This document shows, one piece after another, positions 1-6,546 of a DNA stretch of 23,960 nt (the first letter of the stretch is position 1; each line of letters starts with the position of its first letter). The position numbers were made by a program, and so were the translations under genes. Below the pieces are notes generated by a model. It was not told where the DNA came from. It searched no databases and was given only the letters and a program-made list of their open reading frames with translations. Source of the stretch: an uncultured Veillonella sp. (GTDB taxonomy: Bacteria; Bacillota; Negativicutes; Veillonellales; Veillonellaceae); the NCBI RefSeq assembly GCF_900545205.1, contig NZ_UQYC01000023.1:1-23960 (forward strand), read 5' to 3'.

Positions 1-9
1 CATTGACAT
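1..9 (-). CDS. 5' start of a gene running off the left edge (likely IS200-type transposase TnpA)
   Basis: Only the first three codons are visible: ATG TCA ATG read from position 9 to 1. A perfect AGGAGG (complement of 14-19) lies 4 bases before the first ATG and 10 before the second, so either could be the start; the second has the less cramped spacing. The protein cannot be identified from three codons. The TnpA suggestion rests on the upstream hairpins only. Confidence 0.4.
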
Positions 10-10
10 T

Positions 11-72
11 GAACCTCCTATGTTGAAATGTTGTGGTTGCCAGACCAACTTCATTTTATCACTAGGAGGTTC
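11..72 (-). promoter_or_regulatory. RBS-sequestering stem-loop before the edge gene
   Basis: The complement of 11-20 contains AGGAGG and pairs perfectly over 10 bp with the complement of 63-72, which carries CCTCCT. Inner bases can extend the helix (AAATG with CATTT, GTTG with CAAC). In the mRNA the ribosome binding site would be closed. This is the translational block known from IS200 tnpA messages. The pairing is seen; the role is inferred. Confidence 0.6.
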
Positions 73-98
73 TTTCCTTTTCTCTAAGAAATTTTGCC

Positions 99-121
99 AA
101 CCCCCAGTTTAACTGGGGGTT
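99..121 (-). terminator. Strong C/G-core hairpin, probable IS-end hairpin or terminator
   Basis: An AACCCCCAGTT arm (99-109) and its exact complement (111-121) are separated by a single base. No long T-run follows on either strand. It may serve as the left-end transposase recognition hairpin and as a barrier to read-through into the transposase gene. Both roles are described for IS200-like ends; which applies here cannot be told. Confidence 0.45.
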
Positions 122-145
122 TAGTCATGCCTATTCGGCGTACAT

Positions 146-184
146 TTAAAATAAAGCACCTATACCATGGTATAGGTGCTTTAT
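146..184 (-). terminator. Rho-independent terminator downstream of copA
   Basis: A perfect 34-bp palindrome spans 151-184, with arms ATAAAGCACCTATACCA and its complement. On the minus strand it is followed by a T-rich tail (TTTATTTTAAA). It lies about 50 bp beyond the copA stop and would end that transcript. The symmetry also allows weaker termination from the other side. Confidence 0.75.
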
Positions 185-235
185 AAACTTTAATCAACTC
201 TATCACATATTATATGTTATAAGATACAAATTAAA

Positions 236-2413
236 TTAAATCTTAGCTCGTTTCAAACGAAGAGAGTTACCCACAACGGTTACAGAGCTAAATGCCATTG
301 CTGTGCCTGCAATCATAGGATTTAATGCACCGATAGCAGCCAATGGAATACCAATGCAGTTAAAGATCAATGCCCAGAATAGATTTTGTTTAATATTAGT
401 CATTGTCTTACGGCTGAGGCGTACTGCTTGTACTAGTGTGTGTAAGTCATTTCTTACAAGAACAATATCTGCTGCTTCTACAGCAATATCGGTACCACTG
501 CCGATAGCAAAACCAATATCTGCAGTTACAAGAGCTGGTGCATCGTTGATACCATCACCAACCATCCCCACTACAAGGCCTTTATCTTGCAACTCTTTTA
601 CCTTGCTAGCCTTATCTTGAGGTAATACTTCTGCAATTACATGAGTGATACCTGCTTGTTTAGCAATATATTGGGCAGTACGACGATTATCACCTGTAAG
701 CATCCACACATCAATACCTTGAGCATGTAATTCTTTTACAACATCAATTGTTTCTGGACGTAATTCATCTTCTACAGCCCATAATGCACTGATAACGCCA
801 TCTACAGCAAGAACGGATACAGATGCACCTTGTTCTTCATAGTGTAAAATATCATCTTGTACTGCACTTAAATCATAACCTAATTCAGACATCCATCGGC
901 TATGGCCAAGTTGTACCGACACGCCTTGATAAGCGCCTTGCAAACCTTTACCAGGTACATCACCAAAGCTTTCAAGTTCTACAGCTTTACCTTTATAACC
1001 ATGATCTTCGCCATAATAAACCATGGCCTTTGCAATTGGATGCGATGTACCACTTTCAAGGGCCATCATTAGGGACATATTTATACTTTCATCACCATTA
1101 TAATTTTTGAAAGCCGTTACATCGAGAACACCTTGTGTAAGAGTGCCAGTTTTATCCATAACGATGGCATCGAGTTTACCAGCTTTTTCAAGATATTCTG
1201 CACTCTTGATGAGAACACCATGCTCCGCACCTAAGCCAGAGCCTACCATAATAGATGTTGGTGTAGCGAGACCAAGTGCACAAGGACAAGCGATAACAAG
1301 CACTGCTGTAGCATTAATGAGAGCTACATTAATAGAGTCACCCATAATGAAGTACCATACGAGGCCGGTCAAAACAGCAAGGCCAATAACGGCAGGCACA
1401 AAATATTGAGCAACAATATCTGCAATACGTTGAATGCTTGCTTTAGAGGTTTGCGCTTCCTCTACGACCTTGATGATTTGAGAGAGCATTGTATCAGAGC
1501 CGATACGTTTTGCTTCCATTGTGAAAGCACCGCTCAAGTTAATAGTCGCACCGATAACATCAGATCCCACTTGTTTTTCTACAGGCAAACTTTCACCGGT
1601 AAGCATAGCTTCATCTACAGTAGAATAGCCTTCAGTAATAGTACCATCTACTGGAATTTTTTCGCCTGCACGAACTTGTAAAATATCACCTGCTACAACC
1701 TTAGATGTAGGAATATCTACGAACTCACCGTCACGCAATACATGAGCTGTTGCTGGTTGCAAGGCAATCAATTTTTGAAGTGCTTCAGAGGTACGCCCCT
1801 TGGCAATTTCTTCTAAAAGTTTGCCAAGAAGAATGAATGTAATGAGCCAAGCTGAGGTTTCAAAGTAAATGCCATGAGGCCCAAGTTCTGGATGGAACTG
1901 CCAATTATAAATACTGAATAGATAAGCAACAGTCGTACCCATTACAACGAGAACATCCATGGTAAGGGCGCCATTCTTTACCGCACTCCACGCACTCTTA
2001 TAGAACATAAGGCCAGGGCCGAACTGAGCAATGGTAGCAAGAATGAACTCTACCCATACTGGCAAGGCTTGAATGCCAAAACGATGTAATGTCATGTTAA
2101 TCATCATCGGTACGGCCATACAAGCAGCAATGATAAGACGCGTAATATGAGGTTTTAAATTAACCTTTTCTATTTCTTGCTTCGTTTCATCTGCTTCTGC
2201 AGCGCAAAAACCAATATTCGTAATGGCATCGATAATTTGTTGTGGTTCTACAGTAGAACCATCTTTGTATTCTACGCTCCCCTTTCGAGTGAGTAGATTA
2301 ACCTTTACAGATTCTACACCATCTATCTTTGAAACAACGTTTTCAACGCGCTTTACACAAGCAGCACAGTGCATACCTGTAATATCAAACTCTTGTTTCT
2401 TCTTACTCATCAT
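236..2413 (-). CDS. copA: Copper-exporting P1B-type ATPase CopA
   Basis: This 725-residue protein is a cytoplasmic-membrane heavy-metal pump that uses ATP to export Cu(I). An N-terminal HMA metal-binding domain (about residues 8-72) carries the GMHCAAC copper site (Cys16, Cys19). All P-type hallmarks are present: actuator TGES at 272-275, intramembrane CPC at 376-378, the phosphorylated Asp in DKTGT at 420-424, the SGTSHP nucleotide-binding motif at 454-459, and GDGIND at 619-624. CPC plus the C-terminal MxxSS-type helix (about 706-710) supports Cu(I) specificity over Zn/Cd. One oddity: the usual Tyr-Asn pair in the seventh helix reads Phe-Asn (684-685). The start is the first of two adjacent ATGs, after AGAAAGAAG. 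No CsoR/CopY regulator or CopZ chaperone gene is adjacent. Confidence 0.93.
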   Translation of the reverse strand: MMSKKKQEFDITGMHCAACVKRVENVVSKIDGVESVKVNLLTRKGSVEYKDGSTVEPQQIIDAITNIGFCAAEADETKQEIEKVNLKPHITRLIIAACMAVPMMINMTLHRFGIQALPVWVEFILATIAQFGPGLMFYKSAWSAVKNGALTMDVLVVMGTTVAYLFSIYNWQFHPELGPHGIYFETSAWLITFILLGKLLEEIAKGRTSEALQKLIALQPATAHVLRDGEFVDIPTSKVVAGDILQVRAGEKIPVDGTITEGYSTVDEAMLTGESLPVEKQVGSDVIGATINLSGAFTMEAKRIGSDTMLSQIIKVVEEAQTSKASIQRIADIVAQYFVPAVIGLAVLTGLVWYFIMGDSINVALINATAVLVIACPCALGLATPTSIMVGSGLGAEHGVLIKSAEYLEKAGKLDAIVMDKTGTLTQGVLDVTAFKNYNGDESINMSLMMALESGTSHPIAKAMVYYGEDHGYKGKAVELESFGDVPGKGLQGAYQGVSVQLGHSRWMSELGYDLSAVQDDILHYEEQGASVSVLAVDGVISALWAVEDELRPETIDVVKELHAQGIDVWMLTGDNRRTAQYIAKQAGITHVIAEVLPQDKASKVKELQDKGLVVGMVGDGINDAPALVTADIGFAIGSGTDIAVEAADIVLVRNDLHTLVQAVRLSRKTMTNIKQNLFWALIFNCIGIPLAAIGALNPMIAGTAMAFSSVTVVGNSLRLKRAKI

Positions 2414-2745
2414 ATCACTTCTTTCTACTAGAATTTCAAAGATATATGTCCTATATATCTATATAAGTCATAAACTCATAGTATACATATCATACATCAC
2501 TAACAGAATATTTTATAAACACGAATGATTTAATATATGAACACTTTTACATGAGTATTCATTCATACGTCTCTATTCCATAATAACATAAATTCTCATT
2601 ACGTCAATATCCTACCAAATCTAGAGGGTTATTTCCTTTTTCTAGGGGAATTAGTCTCCTACTACCTATACATAGTATAAAAAAATAGATTATAATAAAG
2701 TGATGATGAATAAACATAAACTTTGATTCTAAAGGAGGTGAGTGT
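2414..2745. other. 332-bp AT-rich divergent intergenic region (copA / yigZ)
   Basis: No gene is evident here. The region must hold both outward promoters. For yigZ a TATAAT at 2691-2696 is a fair -10 without a good -35. For copA, the minus strand has TATACT and TATATA-type boxes but no convincing -35. A dyad with 7-bp arms, GATATAT (2441-2447) and ATATATC (2453-2459), lies about 30 bp before copA and is a possible operator. No copper-responsive box of a known type was recognised. Confidence 0.5.
2691..2696 (+). promoter_or_regulatory. Probable -10 box for yigZ
   Basis: A consensus TATAAT lies about 50 bp before the yigZ start codon, which would give a leader of roughly 43 bases. The -35 hexamer is poor, so the call rests on the -10 box and its position. 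Confidence 0.4.
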
Positions 2746-3399
2746 ATGTGTGAATCAATAAGCCCTATAGTAGAATTCACTTCGGTAGCGAAGGAATTTC
2801 GCCATGAATATGTTGTGGAGAAATCACGTTTTATCACAACTGTATACCCTTGTTCTACAGAAGAGGAAGCGCAAGCTTTTATTAACCGCATCAACAAAGA
2901 ATTCTGGGATGCCCGCCATAATTGTACTGCCTTTGCATTAGGCCCAAAGCAAGAGCAACAACGGTCTTCCGACAATGGTGAACCTTCTGGTACAGCAGGT
3001 AAACCTATGCTAGAAGTACTCAAAAAAACAGGTATTACCAATGTAGCGGTCGTAGTAACTCGTTATTTTGGAGGTATCAAATTAGGTGCAGGTGGTTTGA
3101 TTCGTGCATACTCACACTCCGTTGCAGAAACCTTACGTCTTGCCCCTAAAGAACTACACACAACACGAACTCAGTTGCAGGCTACCATCGACTATTCCTT
3201 GTATGGAGCCATTGAAAGATATGTGCAAGATCAAAAATTACATTATGAAGCAAACTTTGGTGAGCATGTAGATATAACCATCTTAGTGCCACCTACTGAT
3301 GTGGAGCGCATACAAAAAGAGCTCCAAGACATGAGTCATGGAGCTGCTACTTGTACTATATTAGATTCTATTGAAGTGGTACTACCGCTAGAACAATAA
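2746..3399 (+). CDS. yigZ: YigZ/IMPACT-family protein
   Basis: This 217-residue cytosolic protein belongs to the UPF0029 (YigZ/YvyE, IMPACT) family. The N-terminal IMPACT domain (about residues 15-125) contains the signature DNGEPSGTAG at 76-85 and RYFGGIKLGAGGL at 106-118. The C-terminal part (about 140-205) fits the small ferredoxin-like DUF1949 domain. Length matches bacterial members. The molecular role in bacteria is unsettled; eukaryotic IMPACT proteins act in translational control via GCN1. The start is well fixed by AAGGAGGTGAG 5 bases before the ATG. The gene stands alone on the plus strand, divergent from copA and convergent with the small ORF at 3423, with only 23 bp and no clear terminator between the two stops. 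Confidence 0.92.
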   Translation: MCESISPIVEFTSVAKEFRHEYVVEKSRFITTVYPCSTEEEAQAFINRINKEFWDARHNCTAFALGPKQEQQRSSDNGEPSGTAGKPMLEVLKKTGITNVAVVVTRYFGGIKLGAGGLIRAYSHSVAETLRLAPKELHTTRTQLQATIDYSLYGAIERYVQDQKLHYEANFGEHVDITILVPPTDVERIQKELQDMSHGAATCTILDSIEVVLPLEQ

Positions 3400-3422
3400 T
3401 CTAACTGATACACACATAGTAA

Positions 3423-3611
3423 TTAGTTTTCGCTATGAACTAAGCCACTTACGCCTTGAGCAAGTTCATGACGTTTTTCTGTAGTTAATGGATGAGGCCA
3501 TACGCGTTCAAGTTGTTTTTTACGACTAACACCTGCATTATGTGCAGTCATTAATCTACGTGCTTCCCAGTTACGAATTGCTTTACTTAATGTTCTTTTT
3601 ACTACGCCCAT
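3423..3611 (-). CDS. Small basic protein of unknown function (62 aa)
   Basis: I do not recognise this protein. It is rich in Arg/Lys/His, with no signal peptide, membrane segment or cysteine pair, and predicted helical in its N-terminal half (VKRTLSKAIRNWEARR). A longer frame begins with GTG at 3635 but has no ribosome binding site. The ATG at 3611 is preferred, with a weak AGTAGGT upstream. A TATAAT (complement of 3640-3645) could be its -10. Basic, soluble and short, it might bind nucleic acid, but nothing in the sequence proves that. It could also be a spurious ORF, although its own promoter-like box and clean fit between two convergent or divergent genes argue for reality. Confidence 0.55.
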   Translation of the reverse strand: MGVVKRTLSKAIRNWEARRLMTAHNAGVSRKKQLERVWPHPLTTEKRHELAQGVSGLVHSEN

Positions 3612-3763
3612 GATAGTACCTACTTTCTCAATCACTGTTATTATATTAAAAATTGTGATAAGGATAGAAAGTTTATTTTAAACACATTATTCTTTCTCTT
3701 TCCTTGATGAATATAGTATATACGCTATTTTATCAAATGTGAAATTACTGTTACTTAGTTCGT

Positions 3764-3769
3764 TATAAT
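3764..3769 (+). promoter_or_regulatory. Probable -10 box for the LysR-type gene
   Basis: TATAAT occurs here, about 40 bp before the ATG at 3808. A second TATAAT at 3791-3796 is so close to the start that its transcript would lack the GGGAGA ribosome binding site. This upstream copy is therefore the better candidate. Neither has a strong -35. Confidence 0.35.
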
Positions 3770-3807
3770 TTTTATTTATCTTATTTTGTGTATAATAGGG
3801 AGATTCT

Positions 3808-4698
3808 ATGGATACATCTTACTACCACAATTTTATTACCCTCGTTCAAACGGGCAATATGACGCAGGCCGCAGAGATTCTTCATATTACACAACCAGCT
3901 TTAAGTAAACAATTAAAGTATTTAGAAGCTGAATTTGGAGCTCAACTCATCAATATCAAGCGCGGCCAACGAGGATCAAACTTACAACTAACTGATGCTG
4001 GTAAAATTTTCTATGAAAAAGCCCAACAACTATGCTCCATTGAAGAATCTACATATAATGCTGTACAACAGTTGAACTCACGTATTGAAGGTACGTTGCG
4101 AATCGCTACCTCTGCATCTCGCTCTACACCAATCGTGCAACAATATTTACCAGCCTTTTCCATGAAATACCCATCAGTTCACTTCGAAATCTACGAAGGA
4201 CTAATGACTAATGTGGTCAATCAACTTATTAACGGTAATGCAGAGCTAGGAATTGCAAATATTCAAATGGTAGATACTGATAAATTTGATATCCTTCTCA
4301 CCCAAGAGGAACACTTATATGCTATCTTCCGTCGTGATGTATTCTGGATAGGTCGTGAACATGATACCATCACATGGGATGATATCAAAAAGTGTCCATT
4401 ATCCCTTTCTGGTGGATCTGTGCGAATGATTATGCAATCTAGTTTAACGGACATGGATCAACTGAATGCTGTTGCCATCACTACAACTAAGAGCTCTGCC
4501 ATCGAATGGGCATCCTCTGGTAGAACTGTTTCTTTAGTTCCTATGGATGCAAAAGAGCTTATTAACCATCGTAAAATGGCCCGTATCAAGTTGCCAGAAT
4601 TTTCAGGAGATTTTAAAAAAGCATTTATTACTCTCAAAGGGCATGCCTTATCCCCTGTAGCACAGCAATTTATTGATTTCTACAAAGCATATGTATAA
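3808..4698 (+). CDS. LysR-family transcriptional regulator
   Basis: This 296-residue DNA-binding regulator has a winged helix-turn-helix at residues 1-60, with the family signature through AAEILHITQPALSKQLKYLE. A linker helix follows, then a two-lobed periplasmic-binding-like effector domain (about 90-296). Length is normal for the family. The start follows GGGAGATTCT. The regulated genes and effector cannot be deduced: LysR genes often face their target, but the gene to the left is the small ORF at 3423 and the one to the right is the convergent pyrD. A shared terminator separates it from pyrD, so it is not part of the pyr operon and need not regulate it. Confidence 0.9.
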   Translation: MDTSYYHNFITLVQTGNMTQAAEILHITQPALSKQLKYLEAEFGAQLINIKRGQRGSNLQLTDAGKIFYEKAQQLCSIEESTYNAVQQLNSRIEGTLRIATSASRSTPIVQQYLPAFSMKYPSVHFEIYEGLMTNVVNQLINGNAELGIANIQMVDTDKFDILLTQEEHLYAIFRRDVFWIGREHDTITWDDIKKCPLSLSGGSVRMIMQSSLTDMDQLNAVAITTTKSSAIEWASSGRTVSLVPMDAKELINHRKMARIKLPEFSGDFKKAFITLKGHALSPVAQQFIDFYKAYV

Positions 4699-4785
4699 GC
4701 CACACTATACTAATTCATATAGTATGGTATTTATAACTTATCGTATGAGATTTTGTACAGTTATGAACATTAATACAATACATAC

Positions 4786-4823
4786 AAAAAGACCTAGTAC
4801 ATAATGTACTAGGTCTTCTTTTT
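4786..4823. terminator. Bidirectional terminator between lysR and pyrD
   Basis: A 14-bp stem (4789-4802 with 4804-4817, core GACCTAGTACAT) is flanked by an A-run on the left and CTTCTTTTT on the right. It therefore reads as a terminator from both directions. It ends the plus-strand LysR transcript and the long minus-strand pyr operon immediately after the pyrD stop. Confidence 0.85.
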
Positions 4824-4824
4824 A

Positions 4825-5775
4825 CTATCCTTGATGGACAGCACCTACTATATCAGTAATGCTGTTAAGATTATATTGTTCCACATAATCGCCCATTTCT
4901 CGAGCAATACGAGAAATAGCTGTTGGGTCTACCATCGTAGCAACCCCAACTTGAACTGCTTGAGCACCAGCCATCATAAATTCAATAGCATCAGTACCAG
5001 TCATAATACCACCAAGGCCCATAATAGGAATATTAACGCCTTTATACACTTGGTGCACCATGCGAAGTGCTACTGGTTTTACAGCTGGACCAGATAAACC
5101 ACCATAAATATTACCCAATACAGGTTTACGGCGATGGATATCTATGGCCATACCGAGAATGGTATTGATGAGACTGACCCCATCACCGCCACCAGCTTCT
5201 ACAGCCTTTGCGATTTCCACAATATCGGTTACATTTGGTGAAAGTTTTACAATAACAGGCTTATCTGTTACCTTACGAACTGCTTTAGTTACTTGTTCTA
5301 CTACCTTTGGATCTACACCAAAAGCCATACCTTCACAAGCAACATTTGGACAAGATACATTAACCTCTAGGCCCGCAATACCATCTACGGATAGAGTTTC
5401 TGCCATCCATGCAAATTCCTCTACCGTGCCAGCAGACATATTCGCTAACAATGGTACATCGTATTTCTTGAGGTCTGGCAAAATATCTGTTACAAAATGT
5501 TCTGCCCCAGGATTTTCAAGGCCAATACAGTTTAAGACACCAGACGGTGTTTCTGCGATACGAGTTCCTGGATTGCCGTGACGACCTTTAGGTGTTAAAC
5601 CTTTTACGGAAATAGCACCTACTTCATTACTAAGGTCTAAATAACCAGCATACTCAGGACCATTACCAAAGGTGCCAGATGCGGCAATAATAGGATTTTT
5701 CATCTTAATACCGCAGTAATCAACAGCAAGCTTTGGATTAGGCGTAACGGTGTTATTTAAATCGCGTTCACTCAT
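4825..5775 (-). CDS. pyrD: Dihydroorotate dehydrogenase B (NAD+), catalytic subunit
   Basis: This 316-residue FMN enzyme oxidises dihydroorotate to orotate, the fourth step of UMP synthesis. Class 1B features are present: AASGTFGNG near residues 31-39 for FMN binding, and NVSCPN at 139-144 with the catalytic-base Cys142. No N-terminal membrane extension of the class 2 type is seen. Its partner PyrK is encoded directly upstream. The pyrK stop and pyrD ATG overlap by one base (TAATG), and GAGGAGGT inside the pyrK end fixes the start. Class 1B enzymes work as a PyrD2-PyrK2 complex that passes electrons to NAD+, which suits an anaerobe. It is the last gene of the operon, directly before the terminator. 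Confidence 0.96.
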   Translation of the reverse strand: MSERDLNNTVTPNPKLAVDYCGIKMKNPIIAASGTFGNGPEYAGYLDLSNEVGAISVKGLTPKGRHGNPGTRIAETPSGVLNCIGLENPGAEHFVTDILPDLKKYDVPLLANMSAGTVEEFAWMAETLSVDGIAGLEVNVSCPNVACEGMAFGVDPKVVEQVTKAVRKVTDKPVIVKLSPNVTDIVEIAKAVEAGGGDGVSLINTILGMAIDIHRRKPVLGNIYGGLSGPAVKPVALRMVHQVYKGVNIPIMGLGGIMTGTDAIEFMMAGAQAVQVGVATMVDPTAISRIAREMGDYVEQYNLNSITDIVGAVHQG

Positions 5776-6542
5776 TAAAAGAACACCTCCTCAGCTGGGA
5801 ATACAGGACCATCTTTACAAACTTTGTAACGTTTGCCACCTGCACCATCACAAGCACAACCTAAACAACCACCAGTGCCACAGCCCATACGTTCTTCAAG
5901 AGATACTTGGCAAGGAACGTTGAGATCTTTAGCTACTTGTGCCACACCTTTCATCATCGGTGTAGGACCGCAAGTCATAACAGATGTGAAAGTATTGCCA
6001 TTAATCAACTCAGGCATGATTGCTGTAGGGAAACCTTTTGTACCTACGCTACCATCATCAGTCGTGATGTGTACTTTAACAGGCGTATTTTTGAATAGAT
6101 CTGCCCAGAAGGTTTCGCTTTCATTTCTAAAACCAAGAATAACTTGTGCCTCTTCCCCTTCTTTCAAATGGGATGCGATACATAGCATTGGTGCAATACC
6201 AACGCCACCGCCAACGAGAAGCATATTCTTAGATGTTACAAATGGTTCACCTAAAGGTCCTAAACAATCTAGTGTATCGCCAGGTACGAGACGTGTCATA
6301 ATTTCAGTCCCCTTACCTACGACGCGATACAAAAGGGTAATTATACCCTTTTGTGCATCGAATCCAGCATAGCTGATAGGGCGACGCAATAATGGCGCCG
6401 TAGAGTCCGCTACGCGAACATTACAAAACTGCCCTACCTTTGCTTCTGCTGCTTGTTTTGGTGCGTGAATATCCATAATCCACACATCAGAGCCTATTTG
6501 CTCATTGCGAACGACTTCGCCCTGTTCTACATAGCCACTCAT
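5775..6542 (-). CDS. pyrK: Dihydroorotate dehydrogenase B, electron-transfer subunit
   Basis: PyrK carries FAD and a [2Fe-2S] cluster and moves electrons from PyrD to NAD+. An FAD-binding beta-barrel holds RRPIS (53-57), the nucleotide-binding domain has GGGVGIAP (111-118), and the C-terminal cluster cysteines are Cys221, Cys226, Cys229 and Cys242. I chose ATG 6542 (255 residues). It follows TTGGAG at proper spacing, whereas the longer frame opens with a TTG at 6560 inside carB without an RBS. The carB stop lies 4 bases upstream, and the gene overlaps pyrD by one base, so the complex is made from a coupled pair. Confidence 0.95.
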   Translation of the reverse strand: MSGYVEQGEVVRNEQIGSDVWIMDIHAPKQAAEAKVGQFCNVRVADSTAPLLRRPISYAGFDAQKGIITLLYRVVGKGTEIMTRLVPGDTLDCLGPLGEPFVTSKNMLLVGGGVGIAPMLCIASHLKEGEEAQVILGFRNESETFWADLFKNTPVKVHITTDDGSVGTKGFPTAIMPELINGNTFTSVMTCGPTPMMKGVAQVAKDLNVPCQVSLEERMGCGTGGCLGCACDGAGGKRYKVCKDGPVFPAEEVFF

Positions 6543-6546
6543 GGTT

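Larger units (their letters stand above)
1..125 (-). mobile_element. Putative left end of an IS200/IS605-family insertion sequence (partial)
   Basis: Read on the minus strand, this stretch has two consecutive hairpins and then a ribosome binding site and start codon at the window edge. The first is a near-perfect 11-bp-arm hairpin (99-121). The second (11-72) buries the ribosome binding site of the edge gene. An upstream terminator-like hairpin followed by an RBS-masking hairpin is the known arrangement at the left end of IS200-type elements, where it keeps TnpA expression very low. The transposase itself lies outside the window, so the family call is inference from architecture. The outer tip of the element cannot be located; it should lie somewhere just past the first hairpin, about 122-150. 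Confidence 0.5.

Noticed and set aside
2604..2690. Possible copper-regulator operator or small gene in the copA-yigZ gap
   Set aside because: Both strands were read; no recognisable motif or ORF with RBS could be supported.
2604..3041. 145-codon minus-strand ORF opposite the start of yigZ
   Set aside because: It lies antisense over the yigZ RBS and coding start, has no ribosome binding site and no family features; yigZ is clearly real.
3791..3796. TATAAT close to the LysR start as its -10 box
   Set aside because: Transcription would begin at or inside the ribosome binding site, giving an almost leaderless message; the copy at 3764-3769 fits better.
5144..6372. Plus-strand ORFs of 145 and 179 codons opposite pyrD and pyrK
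   Set aside because: The minus-strand frames have all catalytic motifs; these are shadows without RBS.
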